Assembly: GCA_023457255.1 (NCBI GenBank)
Contig: JAEWMB010000045.1
Span: 1-64,000, forward strand
Length of the DNA stretch: 64,000 nt
Source of the DNA: Bacillota bacterium
Lineage (GTDB): Bacteria > Bacillota > Clostridia > Lachnospirales > Lachnospiraceae
Direction of reading: 5' to 3'
The translations under genes were made by a program, and so were the position numbers. This document shows positions 27,536 to 35,533 of the stretch, piece by piece (the stretch's first letter is position 1; every line of letters begins with the position of its first letter). Below the pieces are notes generated by a model, which saw nothing but the letters and a program-made list of their open reading frames with translations, was not told the DNA's origin and made no database searches.

Positions 27536-28477
27536 ATGCCGGACTTAATAAAGAATGATAATCACAATGAATTCAATAATATTTTAACTGAACTCTTAAC
27601 TGCTTGTACCTTATGTCCAAGAGAATGTAAGGTAAATCGCTTCCATAAAACCGGTTACTGCGGAATGCCGGCAGCCGTCTATGTTGCAAGAGCCGCACTT
27701 CACCTTTGGGAAGAACCGTGTATTACAGGTGCTAAAGGTTCTGGTACTGTATTTTTTACCGGCTGTACGCTGCGCTGCGTTTTTTGCCAAAACCATAACA
27801 TTGCAAATGGTTCTATCGGAAAAGAAATTACGACCGAGCATCTTTCGGAGATACTTTTATCCCTGCAAGAAAAAGGAGCTGCTAATATTAACCTTGTTAC
27901 TCCGACTCACTATGTACCCCAGATTATCTATGCCCTGACGCTTGCAAAGAAAAATGGTCTTACTATTCCCGTCGTTTATAATACCAGCGGATATGAAAAA
28001 GTTTCCACTCTTAAGTTATTGGATGGACTCGTTGATGTCTACCTTCCTGATTTTAAATATATGGAGGAAAACCTGGGGCTTCGCTACTCGAATGCAAAAG
28101 ACTATCCCGGCATTGCAAAGGAGGCAATCAAAGAAATGATACGCCAGGTAGGTACGCCTGTTTTTGAACAGGATAGGATAAAGCGGGGTGTCATCCTCAG
28201 ACATTTAGTACTTCCGGGGCACCGCACAGATTCCAAAAACATACTAAAGTTTCTTTATGAAACTTACCATGATAGCATTTATGTTAGTATAATGAATCAA
28301 TTTACACCACTTGCGGGTTTAACAAATTATCCGGAGATTAACCGCAAAGTAACCAAAAGAGAATACAATGATGTGGTTGACTTTGCTATTGAGCTTGGAA
28401 TAACAAAGGCATATATTCAAGAAGGCCATACTGCAAGTGAAAGTTTTATTCCTGAGTTTACTCTTGAAGGGATATAA
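27536..28477 (+). CDS. Radical SAM protein, PflA-like
   Basis: The 313-residue protein has a cysteine-rich N-terminus (CTLCPRECKVNR, near 24-35) and the radical SAM signature CTLRCVFCQNHNIA near residue 75 (CxxxCxxC). This arrangement matches the family of putative pyruvate-formate-lyase-activating-like proteins (COG1313) found alone in many Firmicutes. No glycyl radical enzyme is nearby, so its substrate is unknown. The ATG at 27536 has GGAGG 7 nt upstream; a TTG two codons before is too close to it. Confidence 0.85.
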   Translation: MPDLIKNDNHNEFNNILTELLTACTLCPRECKVNRFHKTGYCGMPAAVYVARAALHLWEEPCITGAKGSGTVFFTGCTLRCVFCQNHNIANGSIGKEITTEHLSEILLSLQEKGAANINLVTPTHYVPQIIYALTLAKKNGLTIPVVYNTSGYEKVSTLKLLDGLVDVYLPDFKYMEENLGLRYSNAKDYPGIAKEAIKEMIRQVGTPVFEQDRIKRGVILRHLVLPGHRTDSKNILKFLYETYHDSIYVSIMNQFTPLAGLTNYPEINRKVTKREYNDVVDFAIELGITKAYIQEGHTASESFIPEFTLEGI

Positions 28478-28516
28478 AATACAAAAAAGTGCATTTTGTA
28501 AACTTCACCATATTAT

Positions 28517-28740
28517 AAAAAAAGACAGCGTGTGCTGTCTTAAAAAATCCCATTTAGTAACTCCCAAAATGCCGGTTCTTGTATTTTGACTCCTAGCGAA
28601 GCTAGGTGGGTAACCGCAAGTAAGTTTCTGTCTTCCACTGCAAACGGAGGCTTGACATCGGCTTACCAATATAGGAATCCCGTTTAAAGTATTGTAGGTT
28701 CAAAATAGCAAGAGTATCGAGCACCCCAGGTAGTTAACTT
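28517..28740 (-). ncRNA. ssrS: Probable 6S RNA
   Basis: An independent minus-strand transcription unit of about 224 nt with no coding potential. It has a near-perfect promoter immediately upstream and ends in a terminator hairpin, AAGACAGC/GCTGTCTT (28522-28541), followed by seven T residues on the minus strand. Inside are segments that recall clostridial 6S RNAs: CCTGGGGTGCTCG near the 5' end, TTTTGAACCTACA and ACGGGATTCC across the expected central bubble, and TTGCGGTTACCCACC towards the 3' side. 6S RNA binds the housekeeping RNA polymerase and mimics an open promoter. The assignment is by memory of the family; the transcription unit itself is clear. Confidence 0.68.
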
Positions 28741-28746
28741 GGTATT

Positions 28747-28775
28747 ATTATATCCCAATCTTTTGACTTTTTCAA
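28747..28775 (-). promoter_or_regulatory. SigA-type promoter of the 6S RNA candidate
   Basis: On the minus strand TTGAAA (28775-28770) and TATAAT (28752-28747) are 17 bp apart. Transcription would begin near 28740. Confidence 0.7.
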
Positions 28776-28832
28776 GTATTATAAGAATGTAATTATTGGT
28801 TTCCAGTATTTATTACATTATATGTCGAATTT

Positions 28833-30377
28833 TCACTTTTGTTCCAATTCTTCTTCTGTTATATAATCAAATGAGAATACAAATTCTGTACCAACTGAGA
28901 AGGTACTGAATACTTCAATTGTTCCGCCATGTTTCAAAGCAATTTGGCGTGCAATAGCAAGACCAAGACCAGAGCCTTTTGCATTTTGCCGTAGTTTCGA
29001 TTTGTAGAATTTATCAAATATACTAGACAATTCCTCCTCGGCAATACCAACTCCTTCATCTTGAATCGAAATACGAAGTTTTTCTCCTCTGGTAATCGAG
29101 ATATAGATAGTTGAGTCTTCTCTCGAGAATTTTATTGCATTATCACAGATCACTAAAAACATCTGCCGCAAACGGTCATAATCTCCATACATCAATTGTA
29201 TGTTATGATCATTTTCTAAGCAAACACTGATCCGTTTTTCCGTACCCATGGTTCGAACTGTTTTTAAGATATCCTCAAATACTTGAGTTAGATTTACGGG
29301 TTCCTTCTCAATTACAAAATCAGGATTTTGCATTTTTGCTAAGATTAACAGATCTCCAACCAAGCGTTCCATGCTTTTGCATTCTAACAACATCTTCTCA
29401 TAATATTGCTGCTTCGTGGATTCCTCTTCAATAACTCCGTCAACTAAGCTCTCCGTATATGCACGAACAACAGTTATTGGTGTTCTAAGCTCATGTGAAA
29501 CATTAGCAAAAAAGTCCATCCGCATTTGATCAAGGTTCTTTCGTATTACCTCATTCTCCATTAACTTATCCGTTAGAAAATCAATAGTTCTAGCCAAATC
29601 ACCAATTTCATCTTTCCGGTCTATGTCCGTTTTAGATTCATATTTTTTCTCCGCCAGCAGTAAAGCCGTTTGACGCATCTTAGTAATTGGTCTTACAAGC
29701 TGCCTTGCAAAAACGATTGCAAAAATAAAAGATACAATTAAAGCAACAATCGTACTTAAATAAACCATGGATTTGGTATCGCGGATCGCTTCTGTCTGTC
29801 TTTCCACTCTTGCATTCAATAAAATTGCCCCGCATACCTCACCATTTGCTCCTCTTACGGGAACTCCAACGGAAATCATATCAAAACCATGTGTCTTACT
29901 ATAACTGGACCGATACGTATCTTCTCCTGCAAATGCACCAAGGTAAACTTCTTGATATTCTTTTGATACAGCCTGTAAATCCATCGTAGTAATTCTGCTG
30001 CTCATAGGTGCGCCGGCATTAGGGTTCGAAACAACCCAAACGTCTTCCGCAACAATACCAACTTCAAGAAGCACTTCAATATAAGATAAACTATTTTCAT
30101 AGTCTTCGTCAATTATAAATTCGTTATACCGCTTTGCAACAGCCTTCGCCTGACTAAATAATTGCTGCCTTGTATTATTTATCGTTGCTTTTTCACTTAG
30201 CTGTAGAAATACACCACCCAGTACGAGCGCAAATAACAAAACCATAAGAGCATAATTTACGTATACTTTAAAAAAGAGCCGATTATATAATCTACTCTTT
30301 TTTTTTATTTTATCCTGAACACCTTCTGCTGATTCTTCTATTCCCTTATGAATCAAATCTAAATTTTTCTCATTCAT
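28833..30377 (-). CDS. Two-component sensor histidine kinase
   Basis: The 514-residue membrane kinase has a first membrane helix at about 38-60, an extracytoplasmic sensor domain of roughly 140 residues, a second helix at about 204-226, and then a HAMP linker. Further on come the phosphoacceptor motif FFANVSHELRTPITVV (His near 298) and the ATPase domain with N, G1 and G2 boxes (DNAIKFS, DEGVGIAEEE, GSGLGLAIA). The order is that of PhoR/WalK-like kinases. The signal is unknown. It overlaps the response regulator gene by 4 bp, so the two are translationally coupled. Confidence 0.93.
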   Translation of the reverse strand: MNEKNLDLIHKGIEESAEGVQDKIKKKSRLYNRLFFKVYVNYALMVLLFALVLGGVFLQLSEKATINNTRQQLFSQAKAVAKRYNEFIIDEDYENSLSYIEVLLEVGIVAEDVWVVSNPNAGAPMSSRITTMDLQAVSKEYQEVYLGAFAGEDTYRSSYSKTHGFDMISVGVPVRGANGEVCGAILLNARVERQTEAIRDTKSMVYLSTIVALIVSFIFAIVFARQLVRPITKMRQTALLLAEKKYESKTDIDRKDEIGDLARTIDFLTDKLMENEVIRKNLDQMRMDFFANVSHELRTPITVVRAYTESLVDGVIEEESTKQQYYEKMLLECKSMERLVGDLLILAKMQNPDFVIEKEPVNLTQVFEDILKTVRTMGTEKRISVCLENDHNIQLMYGDYDRLRQMFLVICDNAIKFSREDSTIYISITRGEKLRISIQDEGVGIAEEELSSIFDKFYKSKLRQNAKGSGLGLAIARQIALKHGGTIEVFSTFSVGTEFVFSFDYITEEELEQK

Positions 30378-31075
30378 CGCACATCTTCATCAACCTCAAA
30401 TTTATATCCAACACCCCATATAGTTTTGATAGACCAATTCGGATGATCTATCGCATCAAGTTTTGCCCGCAAGCGCTTTATATGGGAATCTACCGTACGG
30501 CTGTCACCAAAATAGTCAAAGCCCCACAGACTGTCAAGAAGATTATCTCTCGTAAAAACTTTATTTGGATTACTAGCCAAAGTCCACATGGTTTCGATTT
30601 CCTTTTTTGTGAGGGAAACCTTAGTGCCACCGATATGTAACGTATATTCCTCCAAATTAATCTCTAAGTTTTCAATGGATAATACATTTTCAGAATTATG
30701 TTCTTTATCCTTCTTGGTCATACGCCTTAATACAGCCCTGATACGGGCCATGACTTCACTGGGGCTAAAAGGTTTCACAATATAATCATCCGCACCAATG
30801 TCCAGTCCCATAATTTTTTCAAAATCTTCTCCCCGTGCTGTAATTAATATAACGGGTACATCCGATTTCGCTCTGATTTTTCGGCAGACCTCATAACCAT
30901 CTTCTTTTGGCATCATAACATCTAATAATACAACGGCTGGGTTGTATTGTCGAAACATTCGGATTGCTTCTTCCCCATCGGCAGCAACCACCGGAATTAA
31001 ATCTTCCTTTTTCGCATAAGCTGCCAGTACATCTGTAATATCTGGATTATCGTCTGCAATTAGAATATGTTGCAC
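30374..31075 (-). CDS. OmpR/PhoB-family response regulator
   Basis: The 233-residue protein has a receiver domain (about 1-118) with the acidic pair DD at 9-10, the phosphoacceptor Asp in VVLLDVMMP (near 52), and the conserved Lys in DDYIVKPFSP. The C-terminal winged-helix DNA-binding domain (about 135-230) ends with RTVDSHIKRLRAKL and WGVGYKF, typical of OmpR/PhoB. The start codon is GTG, preceded by GGAGGTGG. It is first in the operon with the histidine kinase. The nearest candidate target is the divergent Ig-like secreted protein gene, which is inference from position. Confidence 0.94.
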   Translation of the reverse strand: MQHILIADDNPDITDVLAAYAKKEDLIPVVAADGEEAIRMFRQYNPAVVLLDVMMPKEDGYEVCRKIRAKSDVPVILITARGEDFEKIMGLDIGADDYIVKPFSPSEVMARIRAVLRRMTKKDKEHNSENVLSIENLEINLEEYTLHIGGTKVSLTKKEIETMWTLASNPNKVFTRDNLLDSLWGFDYFGDSRTVDSHIKRLRAKLDAIDHPNWSIKTIWGVGYKFEVDEDVR

Positions 31076-31386
31076 TTAAGCCACCTCCATCTCAACATCA
31101 CAACTTTATCTTATGAATAATTGTATTAAATGATACAAATACTAAGGGCAAAATAAAAATTATATAAGAGCATCACCCTATATTGTATTTTATTACATAA
31201 TAACCCAAGTATATCTACATTATATTGAATAAAGTCACATAAGACAAGAGTTTTTTTGAAATAAAATCTTAATATTTTAACACAGATTCTTAAGATTTTT
31301 TAACGTTCTGCCATTATTCTGACAAAATATCCATTTATACTAATCTTGGATGTGACGCAAAGAAAAATAGTAAGGAGGACTATGTT
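31076..31386. other. Divergent intergenic region, regulator versus Ig-like protein
   Basis: This 311-bp region contains the start regions of two divergent transcripts. A TATAAT on the minus strand near 31160-31170 has only a weak -35 (TACAAT, 17 bp upstream). No perfect operator or RNA gene stands out, apart from AT-rich direct repeats such as TCTTAAGATTTTTTAA and TCTTAATATTTTAA near 31265-31300. Confidence 0.35.
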
Positions 31387-32133
31387 ATGACCTATAGCAA
31401 ACTTAAAAAGTGCATATTTGTCCTTAGTTTCCTGCTTATCTTTGTATTATTTTTGCCTTTTACAGGGAAAGGATTGGAAGCTTTTGCAAAGACTAGTACA
31501 GATGATGCTTCTGCCTCAAAGGAAATCCAAGCCGAAATCAAATTGAATGTAAAAAGCAAAGATTTAGTGAAAGGTAAGACCTATTCATTAAAAGTATACA
31601 ATGTTACAGAAACTCAAACCGTTACTTATAAATCCAGTGATACCAACATCGTCACTGTAGATGATAAGGGCGAAATTACTGGCGTAGAGATTGGAACCGC
31701 AGCAGTAACCGTTACTGTAAAAGAAGGTAATAAGACAACTGGAACCTTACAATGTGATATCAATGTTGGTGTACCGGCAATTAGTATTCGCTTTACCAAA
31801 ACCGAACTAAAACTCGCTCTAGGACAGAAAACTACATTGAAGTATATCATTGCTCCGTATAATACAGTAGAAACCGCAAGATTTTCCTCCATAGATTCTT
31901 CCATCGTATCAATCAGCAGCGGCGGCAGAGCAACTGCAAAAGGAATTGGAGTCACTACTGTTTATGCAATTGTTGATAATGGAATAACAAAATGTACCAT
32001 TACAGTGGTAGAAAAAGATGACTCTATTCAATTAGAAGACGGGGATGAGTATACAGAACCAGGCAAATCTCCGGAAGCAACAATAAGCCCAACAGCAAAA
32101 ACTTCTACTATGTCATCCGGTTCAACAAAATAA
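31387..32133 (+). CDS. Secreted bacterial Ig-like (BIG2) protein
   Basis: The 248-residue protein begins with a signal peptide: a basic start (SKLKK), a hydrophobic core of about 20 residues and a likely cleavage after residue 34 (EAFA). Two BIG2-type domains follow (about 48-128 and 130-212), each with the hallmark 'YKSSDTNIVTVDDKGEITGVEIGT' pattern in degenerate form. The C-terminus is a Ser/Thr/Pro-rich tail without a sortase signal. Such domains act in adhesion or as spacers. The ribosome binding site AAGGAGG is 8 nt upstream. A terminator follows immediately. Confidence 0.85.
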   Translation: MTYSKLKKCIFVLSFLLIFVLFLPFTGKGLEAFAKTSTDDASASKEIQAEIKLNVKSKDLVKGKTYSLKVYNVTETQTVTYKSSDTNIVTVDDKGEITGVEIGTAAVTVTVKEGNKTTGTLQCDINVGVPAISIRFTKTELKLALGQKTTLKYIIAPYNTVETARFSSIDSSIVSISSGGRATAKGIGVTTVYAIVDNGITKCTITVVEKDDSIQLEDGDEYTEPGKSPEATISPTAKTSTMSSGSTK

Positions 32134-32138
32134 TAGAA

Positions 32139-32167
32139 AAGACCATCTTACGATGGTCTTTTTTTTT
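32139..32167 (+). terminator. Rho-independent terminator after the Ig-like gene
   Basis: AAGACCATC (32139-32147), loop TTAC, GATGGTCTT (32152-32160) and a run of T to 32167. Confidence 0.92.
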
Positions 32168-32271
32168 CAATAATTTTTACTTTTTTGAGAATACTATCGG
32201 AAAGGAACTCAACAAGAAAAAGTACAAAGCACAATCTTCTTCTTGCCATGAATAAAATTTCGGAGGTCTTT

Positions 32272-33681
32272 ATGATATTTTCCTCAAGCATTTTTCTTCT
32301 CGTATTTTTACCACTTGTATTGATTATATATTACACCCTTTCTTCGAGGCGGCTGGCACAGAATATTTTTTTATTTTTAGCAAGCCTTCTTTTCTATGCC
32401 TGGGGCGAGCCAAGGTTTGTTATCATTATGCTTCTCTCCATCCTGGTTAACTATGCAATCGGCCTTAATATTGATTTACACCGCAGTAATATGGTAATCA
32501 GCAAAATTCTGCTCACAATTACGGTACTATATAATCTTAGCATAATTTTTATCTACAAATACCTGACATTTACCGTTACTAATATAAATAATATGTTTAC
32601 CCTGCAGATTCCTGTACCCAACATAGTACTGCCAATTGGTATATCATTCTTCACCTTTCAAGCGATTTCTTATGTCATCGATGTATACCGGGGGCAAGGA
32701 GAGGTTCAAACAAACCCCTTAAATGTTGGCCTGTATATTGCCTTATTCCCACAACTAGTTGCCGGCCCTATCGTTCGCTATGAAACGATTGCAGAGCAAA
32801 TCAATCATAGGAAAACAAATCTGGCAGACTTTTCGGAAGGATGTGTACGTTTTATCATCGGTCTTTCTAAAAAAGTGCTATTATCAAATAATTTCGCTAT
32901 TATAGCTGATAAGGCCTTTACACTGCCAAACAATCAATTGTCCGCCGCATTTGCATGGCTAGGGGCTATTTCCTACTCCTTTCAAATCCTTTTTGATTTT
33001 TCCGGATATTCGGACATGGCAATTGGACTTGGAAAAATGTTTGGGTTCCATTTTGATGAGAACTTTAATTATCCTTATATCTCCGCTTCCATTTCGGAAT
33101 TTTGGAGAAGATGGCACATCTCACTTGGCAGTTGGTTTCGTGACTATGTCTATTTTCCACTAGGTGGAAGCCGGGTGGATACCAAACTGAAACTGATACG
33201 CAACCTATTAATTGTTTGGGTTTTGACCGGTGTTTGGCATGGAGCAAACTGGACCTTTATAGTATGGGGATTTTTATATTTTATTTTAATAACCTTCGAA
33301 AAGTTAACCCGTTTTGAAAGAACCTCTGGCTTTCGAGTCTTAAGACACGTTTATACATTATTGTTTGTCTGTATTGGCTGGGTATTCTTTCGCTCTATTG
33401 ATTTATCAGCCGCATTTTCCTACCTTGGCTCCATGTTTGGTGTGAATGGCTTTTCCTCAGATTCCTTAGCAAGATTTTATTTTTCAGATAATATTATCTT
33501 TATAATCCTTGCAATCCTTTGTTCCATGCCGCTTCTGCCATACTGGAAGAAACGTTTAAAATATCATGACTTAAAAATAAGCTATATCCTTACTCCTGTT
33601 TTTTATATTCTCCTCTTTTTTGTATCACTCACTTATATCATAAAGGGAGCATATAATCCTTTTATTTACTTTAACTTTTAG
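32272..33681 (+). CDS. MBOAT-family O-acyltransferase (AlgI/DltB-like)
   Basis: A 469-residue polytopic membrane protein with about ten or more hydrophobic segments. It contains the MBOAT signatures: FFTFQAISYVIDVYRG, LVAGPIVRYETI, FWRRWHISLGSWFRDYVYFP near residue 275, and the catalytic His in VLTGVWHGANWTF near 323. AlgI-type enzymes move acetyl groups across the membrane to O-acetylate exported polysaccharide. The ATG at 32272 has GGAGG 5 nt upstream; an in-frame start 29 codons earlier lacks one. It works with the downstream AlgJ/AlgX-like gene. Confidence 0.93.
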   Translation: MIFSSSIFLLVFLPLVLIIYYTLSSRRLAQNIFLFLASLLFYAWGEPRFVIIMLLSILVNYAIGLNIDLHRSNMVISKILLTITVLYNLSIIFIYKYLTFTVTNINNMFTLQIPVPNIVLPIGISFFTFQAISYVIDVYRGQGEVQTNPLNVGLYIALFPQLVAGPIVRYETIAEQINHRKTNLADFSEGCVRFIIGLSKKVLLSNNFAIIADKAFTLPNNQLSAAFAWLGAISYSFQILFDFSGYSDMAIGLGKMFGFHFDENFNYPYISASISEFWRRWHISLGSWFRDYVYFPLGGSRVDTKLKLIRNLLIVWVLTGVWHGANWTFIVWGFLYFILITFEKLTRFERTSGFRVLRHVYTLLFVCIGWVFFRSIDLSAAFSYLGSMFGVNGFSSDSLARFYFSDNIIFIILAILCSMPLLPYWKKRLKYHDLKISYILTPVFYILLFFVSLTYIIKGAYNPFIYFNF

Positions 33682-33821
33682 GTTTATGAGTATGAGCTCA
33701 TTGTTGTAACATGCTGAGATTCCTTATTATCAGAAGAACCATTGTCCCTCTTTGTTACTTAATTTATCACAAATCAAGCTCATCTCCGAAATGTTTAATG
33801 GAATGGAAGCAGGAACCTCCT

Positions 33822-33860
33822 GATTTATCTGCGTGCTTGGGCACGCAGATGGGAGTGAAA
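33822..33860 (+). repeat. Palindromic ribosome-binding-site repeat, unit A
   Basis: A perfect 10-bp hairpin ATCTGCGTGC/GCACGCAGAT with loop TTGG, followed by GGGAGTGAAA. It is the first of two tandem units in the MBOAT-to-AlgJ gap. The same motif is found at 53440-53543. Confidence 0.85.
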
Positions 33861-33866
33861 AACATT

Positions 33867-33904
33867 GATTTATATGCGTCCGGAGTACGCAGATGGGAGT
33901 GAAA
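33867..33904 (+). repeat. Palindromic ribosome-binding-site repeat, unit B
   Basis: Second tandem unit, with GATTTAT, a hairpin core TGCGT/ACGCA, then AGATGGGAGTGAAA. The GGGAG at 33895-33899 is 6 nt from the ATG at 33906, so this unit supplies the ribosome binding site of the AlgJ/AlgX-like gene. Confidence 0.85.
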
Positions 33905-33905
33905 C

Positions 33906-35231
33906 ATGGATCATGAAAAAAATCCTTTGCACATTGGAAACCTGATTACCGCAATCATTTTTATTGCAATTATTATGATTTATTTTTTCAGCTTATGGGC
34001 AGACTCTCCCAAAATAATGAAAGATATTAAGAGTTCCGTAAGGAATTCCCTGGCGGCAAAGGCTGCACCGGATATTGAGAATGAAGAGATTATTGAGGAG
34101 GAAATGGAACAAGCTTTAATCCCTTCCAAGAGTTCTATTTCAGATAAGCTGGAAATCGTCTTTTCAAAGACGGAAACTGTTATCAATGATTCGATTCCCG
34201 GCAGGCTATCCTTGATTGACTGGAACGGATTGGCCCAGAGGCTTTTACAGAAACGAATGATTCCGGAGCCAAACGATAACAATACAGTGTACAAAATGAA
34301 TAATGGTCAGTTGACCTATACTTATCCCGATATCGGAGTCCGAATTGCTCATAAAAATTTTACCGTACTAAATAAGTATCTTAAATCCGTCGGAACAGAA
34401 TTTTTATATATACAAGCACCATATAAAGTTAATTATGAAAAGAATACATTGCCTTATGGCTTAGAAGATTATCCAAACAAAAATGCTGATAAATTGTTGG
34501 AGGGCCTTTTAAAACTTAATATAGATTACATCGATTTTCGCGAAGTCCTTTCTAAGAACTTTTTGGATTATTCGAGTCACTTTTATAATACCGATCATCA
34601 TTGGACAACGGAAACTGCTTTTTTTGCTTACCAGTATCTCCTGGATTACATGGAAAAAAACTATGGTTTCCAATACAGCAAACAAACCTATAACGAAGCA
34701 AATTATAATCAGGTCACCTTAAAACAATCCTTCATAGGTTCTTTAGCCAATCGTGTAGGTAAGTGGTATGCAGGCATAGATGACTTTACTTTTATTTATC
34801 CAAAATTCAAGACAGAGCTAACTTATATGAAATATGATGCAAAAGGGTCTCTTTATCTGGTTCGAAACGGTACCTTTGAAGAGTCCGTATTCTATCCCGA
34901 ACGTATGGAGAATCCCGATACACCTCTTGCTTATCGGGATAACTGCTATCTTGGCGGTAATCCTTACCTTGGACGAATTATAAATCATAAGGTGCACAAA
35001 GGTAAGGTTTTATTTGTTCAGGATTCTTATGGCAAACCGATAGCTTCTTTCATGGCACTAAACTTTCATGAAGTCGACATCATTGACTTACGGTACTTTA
35101 CAGCAAATTATTTAATGGACTTTATAAAAGAGGAAACTATTCCTTATGATTACGTTATAATTTTATATAACCCCTCTGCATTAAAGCGTTCCACTTATTA
35201 TAGGCAATTTCGTTTCTATGATTATGAATAG
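33906..35231 (+). CDS. AlgJ/AlgX-like SGNH-hydrolase, DHHW-type O-acetylation protein
   Basis: The 441-residue protein has an N-terminal membrane anchor (about 14-32) and an outward domain. The motif YNTDHHWTTETAFFAY near residue 230 is the DHHW signature of AlgJ/AlgX-type acetylesterase-like proteins, and FVQDSYGKPIASFM near 378 provides the expected Ser block. Such proteins take acetyl groups passed by an MBOAT partner and place them on the polysaccharide. Its position directly after the MBOAT gene fits. Its ribosome binding site comes from the palindromic repeat. Confidence 0.85.
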   Translation: MDHEKNPLHIGNLITAIIFIAIIMIYFFSLWADSPKIMKDIKSSVRNSLAAKAAPDIENEEIIEEEMEQALIPSKSSISDKLEIVFSKTETVINDSIPGRLSLIDWNGLAQRLLQKRMIPEPNDNNTVYKMNNGQLTYTYPDIGVRIAHKNFTVLNKYLKSVGTEFLYIQAPYKVNYEKNTLPYGLEDYPNKNADKLLEGLLKLNIDYIDFREVLSKNFLDYSSHFYNTDHHWTTETAFFAYQYLLDYMEKNYGFQYSKQTYNEANYNQVTLKQSFIGSLANRVGKWYAGIDDFTFIYPKFKTELTYMKYDAKGSLYLVRNGTFEESVFYPERMENPDTPLAYRDNCYLGGNPYLGRIINHKVHKGKVLFVQDSYGKPIASFMALNFHEVDIIDLRYFTANYLMDFIKEETIPYDYVIILYNPSALKRSTYYRQFRFYDYE

Positions 35232-35324
35232 TAAAAATAATTTAAATCAAGAAATTGGAATTCTTGCTTTTATAAGATTTAGAAGGTCAAGAGCAGTTTT
35301 TCATTAATAAGTCATAAAAAAAGA

Positions 35325-35419
35325 GTCTGTCGCAGAAAAGAAAATCCATGCTAGATATCGTATATAATACTTTTGTTCATATACAAAATCCGGTACTTGT
35401 TCTCTTTTCTGCGGCAGAC
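35325..35419 (+). repeat. Hairpin element, MITE-like, copy 1
   Basis: The terminal arms GTCTGTCGCAGAAAAG (35325-35340) and CTTTTCTGCGGCAGAC (35404-35419) are complementary with one G-U pair. The inner part contains ATCCGGTACTTGTTCTC, shared with copies 2 and 3. It sits between two convergent genes and may act as their terminator. The remaining 35232-35533 has no gene. Confidence 0.75.
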
Positions 35420-35533
35420 CTTTCTCTTAATAAATCAATGCTCGATGTGATGCAGATAAAGCTTACTGATATTCCCAAACCTTATCAGAGCATTTAACCT
35501 AACCTCTTTTTAACTTTTAATTCATTCGCGAGC

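Noticed and set aside
33822..33904. Tandem repeats as a possible CRISPR array
   Set aside because: Only two units, no spacers between repeats of constant length, no cas genes, and the units end in a ribosome binding site.
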